64,000 bases of DNA from Brachybacterium sp. UMB0905 (GTDB lineage: Bacteria; Actinomycetota; Actinomycetes; Actinomycetales; Dermabacteraceae). The stretch spans positions 242,232 through 306,231 of the forward strand of contig NZ_PNHL01000002.1 of assembly GCF_002871795.1 (NCBI RefSeq), written 5' to 3'. A program made the position numbers and the translations under genes. The notes under the pieces are model-generated. The model saw nothing but the letters and a program-made list of their open reading frames with translations, did not search any database and was not told the origin of the DNA. This document shows positions 49,050 to 56,338 of this stretch, piece after piece (position 1 is the stretch's first letter; the number at the start of each line of letters is the position of its first letter).

Positions 49050-51608
49050 TCAGCGATCCGCGATATCGCCCACGTGCGTGATGGCGAGTACCGGTTCACC
49101 GGCCTCATCGGTGGCCTCGAGATCAAGCTCCGCCTCGATCGCCCAGTCGCGGTGATGATCAGGATCATCGAGCACCTGACGAATCCGCCAGACCTTCGAC
49201 TCCTCGGTGATCTGCAGCAGCTGCGGCGAACGGGCGGGGCCGTCGATGCCCACGTGATCGTAGGTGTCGTAATAGTCGTCCATCGCCGACGCCCAGCGGT
49301 CCCGGTCCCAGCTGGAGGCACCGTCGAGCTGCGCCAGACGCTCCTCGCGCTCGAAGGCGAAATGCTCCACACGCTGCCACATCGCCGCACGCACCATGGT
49401 GCGCAGCACCTTCGCCTGCCCGGACAGGGAGCGCACCGAGGTGGAGCGCAGCTCGGCGGCGGCATCGGGCTCCCCATCCTCCGGATGGGTGAGGGCCTCC
49501 CACTCATCCAGCAGGGAGGAGTCGATGCCGCGCACCAGCACGCCCAGCCACTCGATGAGATCCTCGAGCTCCTCGGTGCGCAGATCCTGCGGGATGGTGC
49601 GCCGCAGCGCCTGGTAGGCATCCGAGAGGTAGCGCAGCACGATCCCTTCGCTGCGCTGCAGCCCGTAGCGCTGCACGAACTCGCTGAAGGTCTGCCCGGT
49701 CTCATGCAGTTCGCGCACCACAGACTTGGGGGAGAGGTCCTCGGCCCGCACCCAGGGGCGGGTGCGGGCGTAGATCTCGAGCGCCGCCTCGAGGTCCTCT
49801 TCAAGAGGCTTGGGCCAGGTGACCTCGTCCAACAGCGCCATCCGCTCGGTGTACTCCACCCCGTCGGCCTTCAGCTCCGCGAGCAGTTCGCCCTTGGCGG
49901 CGTTCTGCTGCGCGAGCAGGATCTGTCGGGGATCCTCAAGGATCGCCTCGATGATCGAGACAGTGTCCAGGGTGAGGGATTCGGAGTCTTCATCCAGACT
50001 GTCGATCATGGCGATCGCAAAGGGGGCGAGCGGCTGGTTCATCGTGAAGTCCAGCTGCAGATCCTCCACCAGCGCCAGGCGACGCCCCAGATGGTCGAGC
50101 TCGGGCAGCACCTGCACGATCTCGGCGTCCCGCAGGCCCCGCAGGATCTCCAGGCCCCGCCGGGCGAGCGTGAACTGTTGGGTGCGGGTCTGGTGGCTGG
50201 TGAAGATCAGATGGCGCCCGGCGGCGATCGCATCCCCGGGCCGGCTGATGAGCGCGAGCACCATCGACGGGGTGATCTGCAGATGGGGCCGCAGCTGCTC
50301 GGGCGGGTTCTCGACGAGCTTGGTGAGGTTCTGCTCGGACCAGGACACTGCGCCGTCGGGCACGCGCGGCTTCGGCTCCTTCTTGCGCTTCTTAGCGTTG
50401 TTGGGGGTGCGTCCGGCCTCTTCGCGGGCCTTCTGCTTGGCCAGCTGCTTCTCGAACTCGACGGTCCACGGCGGGGCCTGCACCACCACATGGCCGATGG
50501 TGTCGAAGCCCGCCCGACCGGCGCGCCCGGCGATCTGGTGGAACTCGCGGGCGTTCAGCAGGCGTGAGCGTCGGCCGTCGAATTTCGTCAGGCCCGTCAG
50601 CAGCACCGTCCGGATCGGCACGTTGATGCCCACCCCCAGGGTGTCGGTGCCGCAGATGAGCTTCAGCAGCCCGGACTGGGCGAGCTTCTCCACCAGACGC
50701 CGGTACTTGGGCAGCATCCCGGCGTGATGCACCCCGATGCCCTCGCGCACCAGACGCGAGAGGATCTGCCCGAACCCCTTGGAGAAGCGGAAGTCCCCGA
50801 TGATCTCGCGGACCTGCTCCTTCTGCTCGCGGGTGAGGATCTTGCGTCCCTGCAGGGCTTGCGCCTGCTCAAGCGCGTCCTTCTGCGTGAAGTGCACGAT
50901 GTACACCGGGGCGTCGCGGCCCTCGAGAATGCCGGTGATGGTGTCCTCGAGGGCTTCGGTGGACCAGCGGAAGTCGAGCGGCACGGGGCGCGGGGCGTCG
51001 GCGATGACGCTCACCTCCCGGCCGGTGCGCTGCTCAAGATCGGTGACCAGGGAGGTGACGTCACCGAGGGTTGCGCTCATGAGCACGAACTGGCAGCGCG
51101 GCAGCTCGATCAGCGGCACCTGCCAGGCCCAGCCACGCTGCGGATCGCCGTAGTAGTGGAACTCGTCCATCACCGCCAGGCCCACATCGGAGGTGGGACC
51201 GTCACGCAGCGCATGGTTGGCGAGGATCTCCGCGGTGCACACGATGATCGGGGCGTCGTGGTTGACCGAGCTGTCCCCGGTCATCATGCCGACCTTGTCC
51301 GCGCCGAACTGGGCGACGAGGTCGAAGAACTTCTCGCTCACGAGCGCTTTGATCGGCGCGGTGTAGTAGGCACGCTCCCCACGGGCCATGGCGGCGAACA
51401 GCGCGGAGTACGCGATCGTGGTCTTGCCCGAACCGGTGGGGGTTGCGGCGATGACGTGGTCACCGGCGGCGATGGCCAGCAGCGCCTCCTCCTGATGGGG
51501 ATAGAGGGTGCGGCCGATCTCCGCCTGCGCGGCGATGAACCCCTCGACGATCGCGTCCTGTCCGTCGCTCGCAGTGGCATCGGGCAAAAACGGCAGCAGA
51601 TGGGGCAT
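49050..51608 (-). CDS. Ski2-like DEAD/DEAH-box helicase with C-terminal DUF3516-type region
   Basis: A superfamily 2 ATP-dependent helicase, probably acting on RNA. It has 852 residues from ATG 51608. Motifs are Walker A AATPTGSGKTTIAY, TAPIKALVSEKF, GMMTGDSSVN, the DExH box VMDEFHYYGDPQRGW, MSATLGD, HHAGMLPKYRR, and motif VI FHQIAGRAGRAGFDT. The helicase core is followed by a basic KAREEAGRTPNNAKKRKKEPK segment and the actinobacterial C-terminal region. A GTG at 51614 is also in frame. The ATG lies 7 nt after CACACT, which hints at a leaderless message. It is convergent with the amidohydrolase remnant (16 bp). Confidence 0.9.
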   Translation of the reverse strand: MPHLLPFLPDATASDGQDAIVEGFIAAQAEIGRTLYPHQEEALLAIAAGDHVIAATPTGSGKTTIAYSALFAAMARGERAYYTAPIKALVSEKFFDLVAQFGADKVGMMTGDSSVNHDAPIIVCTAEILANHALRDGPTSDVGLAVMDEFHYYGDPQRGWAWQVPLIELPRCQFVLMSATLGDVTSLVTDLEQRTGREVSVIADAPRPVPLDFRWSTEALEDTITGILEGRDAPVYIVHFTQKDALEQAQALQGRKILTREQKEQVREIIGDFRFSKGFGQILSRLVREGIGVHHAGMLPKYRRLVEKLAQSGLLKLICGTDTLGVGINVPIRTVLLTGLTKFDGRRSRLLNAREFHQIAGRAGRAGFDTIGHVVVQAPPWTVEFEKQLAKQKAREEAGRTPNNAKKRKKEPKPRVPDGAVSWSEQNLTKLVENPPEQLRPHLQITPSMVLALISRPGDAIAAGRHLIFTSHQTRTQQFTLARRGLEILRGLRDAEIVQVLPELDHLGRRLALVEDLQLDFTMNQPLAPFAIAMIDSLDEDSESLTLDTVSIIEAILEDPRQILLAQQNAAKGELLAELKADGVEYTERMALLDEVTWPKPLEEDLEAALEIYARTRPWVRAEDLSPKSVVRELHETGQTFSEFVQRYGLQRSEGIVLRYLSDAYQALRRTIPQDLRTEELEDLIEWLGVLVRGIDSSLLDEWEALTHPEDGEPDAAAELRSTSVRSLSGQAKVLRTMVRAAMWQRVEHFAFEREERLAQLDGASSWDRDRWASAMDDYYDTYDHVGIDGPARSPQLLQITEESKVWRIRQVLDDPDHHRDWAIEAELDLEATDEAGEPVLAITHVGDIADR

Positions 51609-51754
51609 GGACACCAGTGTGCCAGGTGGGGTGGTGGCCGACCGCGCTCGCGAGCATCGGGAGGTGCCCCCATCGCCCCGATAGACGCGGGGGCGCCGTG
51701 AGTGATCAGGCGTGGCGTGTGACGGTCACGGTGCTCACCCACCGAGGAGGAACC

Positions 51755-52075
51755 ATGCTTCGTCGTGTCCGACGCACCACCGCCAGTCTCGCGCTCACCG
51801 GCGTCACTGTCCTGTCCGTCGCGGGCTGCTCTCTGGGTGGTGCACCGGTTCCAGAGGAGGACGTGGAGCAGCGGATCACGGACCCGCTCACCGAGCAGGT
51901 GGGAGTCGCGCCCGATGACGTCGACTGCCCTGATGGTTTCCCGGCTGAGGAAGGCGCCGAGATGACCTGCGTGCTGAGCGCCGGCGGGGAGAGCATCGAC
52001 GTCATGGTCACCGTCACGGGTGTTGAGGACGGCGAGGTCAGCTACGACGTCGAGGTCGCCGACGAGGTGAACTGA
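51755..52075 (+). CDS. Small lipoprotein, DUF4333-type
   Basis: A 106-residue exported lipoprotein. The signal peptide MLRRVRRTTASLALTGVTVL is followed by lipobox SVAGC and a short acidic domain with two further cysteines (VDCPDGFPAEEGAEMTCVLS) and TVTGVEDGEVSYDVEVADEV. This pattern fits DUF4333 proteins of actinobacteria, whose role is unknown. GAGGAGGA provides the ribosome-binding site 4 nt upstream. A GTGACGGTCAC palindrome at 51719-51729 lies just before it. Confidence 0.75.
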   Translation: MLRRVRRTTASLALTGVTVLSVAGCSLGGAPVPEEDVEQRITDPLTEQVGVAPDDVDCPDGFPAEEGAEMTCVLSAGGESIDVMVTVTGVEDGEVSYDVEVADEVN

Positions 52076-52143
52076 CCCACCGTTGAGGCGACCTGACCGC
52101 GTGACCCGGTGGGCGGCCTGGTGCTTGATGCTGCTGAGGAAGG

Positions 52144-52504
52144 TCAGTGCCCCTGTAACTCCCCGGCCTGTGCGCGCCACATCGCATCACGCAGCACCGC
52201 AGCCGCGGGGGAGGAAGCAGCGCGTTCCCTGAGCTGAAGTGCAGGCTGTACGGCAGCTGCCCGCTCATCGACAACCTCCCGCGCGGTGCTGTTCCCAGGA
52301 CCGCTGGCACAGCGCGGTGGCGCTTCCATGCGGCGCGCCGTCACGCCGGATGGTGACCGCCATGGTGCTGACCCGCCACATCATCACGACGATCAGCGGA
52401 ATCAGAAGCAGAGGCGGAACAGCGATGATCGCGACCAGGCGCACCAGCTCCGGCCCCCGCGCCGTTCTGCTGAACTGCTGCCCATTTCCGCCCCTCGTGG
52501 TCGT
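52144..52504 (-). pseudogene. Frameshifted remnant of a small PH-like membrane protein gene
   Basis: Two overlapping minus-strand frames each look coding. The frame open from 52504 to 52265 encodes a transmembrane helix (VAIIAVPPLLLIPLIVVMMW) followed by RVSTMAVTIRRDGAP. The frame from about 52344 to the stop at 52144 encodes a helical, Ala/Arg/Glu-rich end (VVDERAAAVQPALQLRERAA; AVLRDAMWRAQAGEL). No single frame covers both and no good start codon is visible. The helix-plus-strand order matches LLLVIHVLRAARAALIITT in the gene next to it (52609-53157). The simplest reading is a decayed relative with one indel near 52265-52344. Confidence 0.4.
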
Positions 52505-52608
52505 TCACATCCCCGGTGCTGCGCTACTGTGCGCACACCTGTCCTGGATGTCTGCTGACGGGCTGGTCATGCAGCACCGCGCGGAGACTCTGTGCGGCGC
52601 TGCGGGAC

Positions 52609-53157
52609 TCAGTGCTCCCGGAACTCGCCGGCGAGGAAACGGCGGTGGGCGCCGATGGCGAGTTGCGTGGGCAGAAGGGGCGCGGTGGGATCCTGTGCGG
52701 CGAGATCCCGGCCTTCTCCGCGGAGTATCTGGTACTGATCCGCCGTGACGACGGCGAGTAGCTGGCGATGATCTGTGGTCACCACGCACGTAGCGCGGCG
52801 CCAGTAGAAGTGCCCCGAGCTCTCGATGCGAGCCACCGACTCCCAAGGGATCCAGACGGTGCGGAGGAGCCCGCGAATCCTCACGCCTCTCGTCGTGATG
52901 ATCAGTGCAGCTCGCGCTGCACGCAGTACATGGATGACCAGAAGCAACGTTACTGCGAGTGCCACCAGGGCCAGCACGATTGCGATGGCGACGCTGGCAG
53001 CGGAGCTGGCGGCACGAATCCACATCACGGACAGCACAGGTATCAGCACGGCAGCGAGCAGTGCGAATAGGACTGTCCCACCGATCTGCAGTGTGCGCAC
53101 GGGAGTAGAGAAGCCGACGTGGTGTAGTACCCGGCCGTGCGGTGCCTCTGAAGCCAT
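52609..53157 (-). CDS. Two-helix membrane protein with bacterial PH-like domain
   Basis: A 182-residue protein with two transmembrane helices (IGGTVLFALLAAVLIPVLSVMW; AIAIVLALVALAVTLLLVIHVL). A small beta-rich domain typical of bacterial PH/YdbT-like proteins follows (ALIITTRGVRIRGLLRTVWIPWESVARIE). The tail after it is soluble. ATG 53157 has GGGGAGA 6 nt upstream. It is divergent from the WXG-type gene (186 bp apart). Similar proteins occur beside type VII secretion genes, but the functional link is only positional. Confidence 0.65.
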   Translation of the reverse strand: MASEAPHGRVLHHVGFSTPVRTLQIGGTVLFALLAAVLIPVLSVMWIRAASSAASVAIAIVLALVALAVTLLLVIHVLRAARAALIITTRGVRIRGLLRTVWIPWESVARIESSGHFYWRRATCVVTTDHRQLLAVVTADQYQILRGEGRDLAAQDPTAPLLPTQLAIGAHRRFLAGEFREH

Positions 53158-53242
53158 CTGGTCTGTCTCCCCGGGGAATGCTCTGTCATGCCTGGCTGGA
53201 GAAGCTTAACCGTGATCGCGCGGGCTTGGCCGGAGACCTCAT

Positions 53243-53260
53243 ATGGGGAGTACTCCCCAT
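53243..53260. promoter_or_regulatory. Perfect 18-bp palindrome in the divergent region before the WXG gene
   Basis: ATGGGGAGTACTCCCCAT is fully self-complementary. It lies 83 bp upstream of the WXG-type ORF and 86 bp upstream of the divergent PH-type gene, a fitting place for a shared operator. Confidence 0.45.
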
Positions 53261-53343
53261 CGCCTGGACGGTTATCTCCATCTACTCTTCAGGTACGAAG
53301 ACGGCTGCGATTGGCACGGCAGGCGAGATTGAGAGGAAGAGGC

Positions 53344-54297
53344 ATGGCCTTCTGGGGTGCGGATACGGAGCAGCTGCAGCAGCAGGCGGAGCTCACGGGT
53401 GCGGGCGCGAAGCAGATCGAAGATCTGGCCATGCGGCTCAGTTCCACGGTCAGCACCGTTGCGTGGCTCGGCCCTGATGCCGACGATTTCCGTGCCACGT
53501 GGGAAGGTGATCTGCGCCAGAGATTACATGAGGCTGCCGAGCGACTGCGGCAGCTCCTGGAAGAGCTGCGGAAGCATGCCGAGGAGCAGGATGAAGCGAG
53601 CGAGCCGGGTGACGGCTCGATTTTGGGTACGCTCGGTGAGATCTTCAAGGACATCGTCGATTGGCTCGAAAACTATGAGCCGTTGGAGAGTGACGGCTTC
53701 TGGGGAGACCTTCTCGGCGAGAACGGCATCATCGGCCTGAACACTTGGTCCGCGATCACCTCGATCATCGATGCCTACGGCATGATTCCTGGGAATATCG
53801 GTGGCGACATCCTGAATATCATCGCAGATGCGGGATCGATGGGCATCGCCGTCTATGACGGGTTACAGGCATTCCAGGATGGAGATCTGTTTGGCGTCCT
53901 CGACGCGGGGATTACTTATGGGATCAACGCGCTGGATCTCACGATGACCGTCGTCGGCATGATCCCAACCCCGGTCACCGTCGCGATCGGACAGTTTGGC
54001 GGAATCGCAACCGGTGCGCTGGACATAGCATGGAACGCGGCAACGGTGACTGCTGCGAATTCCGGCTGGGGCGATGGTTCCCCGTCGAAGATGCTCATCG
54101 AGGCCCCCGGGCATGCTGTAGAGGCCCTGACTGGCTGGAGCGGTCTGCGTGAAGGAACCGAGACCGTGACTTCTCTGGCCGAGAGCGGATTTGAAACCGT
54201 GTCGGAGGGTATCCGCGATGCGGTGCCGATAATTGATCCGATCATCGACCTGCCGCAGCGTGGGGTTGAGGCGGTTGGAGATCTCCTGTTCGGCTGA
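53344..54297 (+). CDS. WXG-type protein with long C-terminal hydrophobic domain (putative type VII secretion substrate)
   Basis: A 317-residue protein. The N-terminal ~95 residues form a WXG100-like helical hairpin (WGADTEQLQQQAELTGAGA) with the turn motif in VAWLGPDADDFRATWEG, followed by a Leu/Arg/Glu-rich helix. The C-terminal ~200 residues are Gly/Ala/Ile-rich with alternating hydrophobic stretches (IGGDILNIIADAGSMGIAVYD; TMTVVGMIPTPVTVAIGQFG). I recognise no toxin motif there. ATG 53344 follows GAGAGGAAGAGG; upstream frame to 53188 is not WXG-like. Third-position GC is visibly lower than in neighbouring genes, which suggests acquisition. No ESX secretion machinery is in the window. Confidence 0.75.
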   Translation: MAFWGADTEQLQQQAELTGAGAKQIEDLAMRLSSTVSTVAWLGPDADDFRATWEGDLRQRLHEAAERLRQLLEELRKHAEEQDEASEPGDGSILGTLGEIFKDIVDWLENYEPLESDGFWGDLLGENGIIGLNTWSAITSIIDAYGMIPGNIGGDILNIIADAGSMGIAVYDGLQAFQDGDLFGVLDAGITYGINALDLTMTVVGMIPTPVTVAIGQFGGIATGALDIAWNAATVTAANSGWGDGSPSKMLIEAPGHAVEALTGWSGLREGTETVTSLAESGFETVSEGIRDAVPIIDPIIDLPQRGVEAVGDLLFG

Positions 54298-54312
54298 TAG
54301 GTTCAAGCGCCC

Positions 54313-54348
54313 TGGCCTATGGCTGGAACGATGCTTCCGCTTAGGCCA
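54313..54348. terminator. Hairpin at the convergent ends of the WXG gene and its neighbour
   Basis: TGGCCTA and TAGGCCA enclose an inner GGAA/TTCC stem. The right arm overlaps the stop codon of the minus-strand gene (54341-54343). Probably a bidirectional terminator. Confidence 0.45.
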
Positions 54349-55216
54349 CGGTGAGGAAGTCGCTCAATTGGGCGGTGATGCCTGCCCGCGAGACGCGAAG
54401 AGCTTCCAGGCTGACCTCCTCTAGAGCCTCCGGGTCCAGCGTCTCGTCGGCAGGCTGTACGGCGATATGCTCTGTGCCTGCTGTGATCACCCACATCACC
54501 TGCGTGGTCCGTGCACGACGATCCTCGGCCAAAAAGGCGATCCGACGCTCGGCATCCTGGAGGATGTCGGCAAGCGGAGAATCCGTGCGCAGCTGCTCGT
54601 ACCGACCGGTTACCACCTCGGGGGTATCAGAATCCTCTGACACGGGGAGAGGAGATCCTTCTCCAGGCGTAGGGAGCTGGCCAAAGATCCACGGCGATGC
54701 GAGTTCGATGGCGGCCTCGCGCGTGCACATTGTGAAGTGATGAATGCCGTTTGCGGAGATCTGCTCGAGCATGACGGTGCCATCGCTGTCGGCGAACTGC
54801 TGTAGCGCCCCTCGCTCGGACGCATCGAGATCTGTAGCCGTGACGCGCAGCTGCGAATAACCGCGGCGGCCCAGTACGCCGGCTACCACCGGAACGGGAA
54901 GCAGATCTGACGGCTCACCCATGGGGTCACGCTCTTCAAGAGCTGCGAGCGTCGACTCCGTCGACACCTGACCACCCGCGAGCATCGCCCGCGCTGTCGA
55001 GCGCAGCAGCAGATCGTGATCCTGCTCTGACTGCGCATGCGCATCAACCCAGGGGGTAACCAGCGCAGAGTTCGGATCGCGCCCGCTGAGAACAAGAAGC
55101 TGCTCATCGGTCATGCTGAGCAGTGCGGTCGGGCCTTCATGCGCACGGGATGCCAGGGCGGCGGCTGCAGTGGCGATGCGTCCCTCGCGTGCGCGGGTGG
55201 CTGCTGTGTCGTTCAC
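54341..55216 (-). CDS. Unrecognised soluble protein encoded opposite the WXG gene
   Basis: A 291-residue protein from a GTG with GGGGGAT just upstream. It is mostly helical at the N-terminus (TRAREGRIATAAAALASRAH; MTDEQLLVLSGRDP), with a mixed alpha/beta middle (LRVTATDLDASERGALQQF; GIHHFTMCTREAAIELASPW) and an acidic Pro/Ser linker before the C-terminal part. No signal peptide or transmembrane helix. It may be a partner or chaperone of the adjacent WXG protein (EspG-like proteins have this size), but I see no diagnostic motif. The ORF extended to 55663 runs antisense through the next gene and is rejected. Confidence 0.6.
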   Translation of the reverse strand: MNDTAATRAREGRIATAAAALASRAHEGPTALLSMTDEQLLVLSGRDPNSALVTPWVDAHAQSEQDHDLLLRSTARAMLAGGQVSTESTLAALEERDPMGEPSDLLPVPVVAGVLGRRGYSQLRVTATDLDASERGALQQFADSDGTVMLEQISANGIHHFTMCTREAAIELASPWIFGQLPTPGEGSPLPVSEDSDTPEVVTGRYEQLRTDSPLADILQDAERRIAFLAEDRRARTTQVMWVITAGTEHIAVQPADETLDPEALEEVSLEALRVSRAGITAQLSDFLTVA

Positions 55217-55263
55217 GGATCCCCCTTCATTGACGGTGCTTTCAGGATAGAGCGTGTTCAGCC

Positions 55264-56205
55264 CTAACCGGCGATGCTGTGTGCAGGCAGCACAGCACCC
55301 AAAACCTCCAGCAGCCGTTCCCGTAACACGTCGGCCCCCTCGGCGAGCTTCCGCTGGAGTCGCACGTACTCGGCCTTGCCCTCGGGCGTCTCGATCGGCA
55401 CCACGCCGTAGCCGAGAGGGCGGACGTCGTAGGGGCTTGCCTCCATGTCCAGCACGCGGGTGGCACGTGCATGCTCGAAACAGTCCAGCACCAGCTCGGA
55501 CGGCACCAGCGGCGTGAGCTTCATCGCCCACTTGTACAGGTCCATCCCCACGTGCAGGCAGGCGGGATTGTCGAGCTCCACCTGCCGCTGCCGCGTCGGC
55601 TCCAGAGAGTTCCGGGGCGCAGATGTGGGGGTGAAGAAGCGGAACGCGTCGATATGCGAGCACACCAGGCGCTCCCGCTCCACCACCGCGTCGGTCTCCG
55701 CCTGGCTGAGCCGCAGCGGCAGGTCCTCATGCCGCTGCTGGCCAGGCTGCAGCCCATGCACCATCGCCCACTCGTGCAGGCCGAAGCAGCCGAACTCGGG
55801 GCGGCGCCGAGTCAGCGCCGAGGAGCGCAGCAGCCGATGCATGAACCTCAGTGCATCGGCGCGCTCGGTGAGATATCGCTGCACGTCCGCGCGGCGCAGC
55901 CCCTCAGTGTCCACGTACCAGGAACGCCGCCCATGGTCGTCAACGTCGGTGATCGCGGGGCGACCGTGCGCATCGTCATCGGCCGATACCGGATAGGCGA
56001 CATCCCACCCCGGATGCCAGCGGCGCAAGCGCGCAGGGGAGAAGGGGTAGTAGGTGAACAGGAAGTCCTCGACCGGATGCTTCTCGCCCCGCAGACGGCG
56101 CGCCCGGTGCGCGGCGGTCAGCGCATCGGCTCGCTGTTCGTGAGCGCGTCGCGCGGCCTGTGCCTCTGGCACCGTCATCAGCAACGGGTCACTCACCGCC
56201 TCCAC
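55264..56205 (-). CDS. Putative 3-methyladenine DNA glycosylase (actinobacterial annotation class)
   Basis: A 313-residue protein matching the set of actinobacterial proteins usually annotated '3-methyladenine DNA glycosylase'. Features I recognise are HPVEDFLFTYYPFSPARLRRWHPG, PEFGCFGLHEWAMVHG, LPLRLSQAETDAVVE, HIDAFRFFTP and PACLHVGMDLYKWAMKLTP. I cannot point to a helix-hairpin-helix/Asp glycosylase active site, so the enzymatic label comes from family custom only. The start is probably GTG 56205; GTG 56196 is an alternative with an AAGGTGG sequence upstream. Confidence 0.6.
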   Translation of the reverse strand: MEAVSDPLLMTVPEAQAARRAHEQRADALTAAHRARRLRGEKHPVEDFLFTYYPFSPARLRRWHPGWDVAYPVSADDDAHGRPAITDVDDHGRRSWYVDTEGLRRADVQRYLTERADALRFMHRLLRSSALTRRRPEFGCFGLHEWAMVHGLQPGQQRHEDLPLRLSQAETDAVVERERLVCSHIDAFRFFTPTSAPRNSLEPTRQRQVELDNPACLHVGMDLYKWAMKLTPLVPSELVLDCFEHARATRVLDMEASPYDVRPLGYGVVPIETPEGKAEYVRLQRKLAEGADVLRERLLEVLGAVLPAHSIAG

Positions 56206-56285
56206 CTTCCTGCCGGGCGGGTCCGTCGACCCGCTGCCGCATTACCTTAGGGCAGCTTCCTCCTGCACCCGTCAGGGCGACAGTG

Positions 56286-56323
56286 CACGGGGTGGTGCGA
56301 CCCGCAGATCGCACCACCCCGTG
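56286..56323. terminator. Strong hairpin after the CoA-disulfide reductase gene
   Basis: A perfect 15-bp stem (CACGGGGTGGTGCGA paired with TCGCACCACCCCGTG) and an 8-nt loop, 15 bp beyond the minus-strand stop at 56339. Confidence 0.75.
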
Positions 56324-56338
56324 AGCGGCATCGGCAGG

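Noticed and set aside
52239..52748. 169-codon plus-strand ORF
   Set aside because: Composition is unlike the real genes and it overlaps better-supported minus-strand coding signals. No ribosome-binding site.
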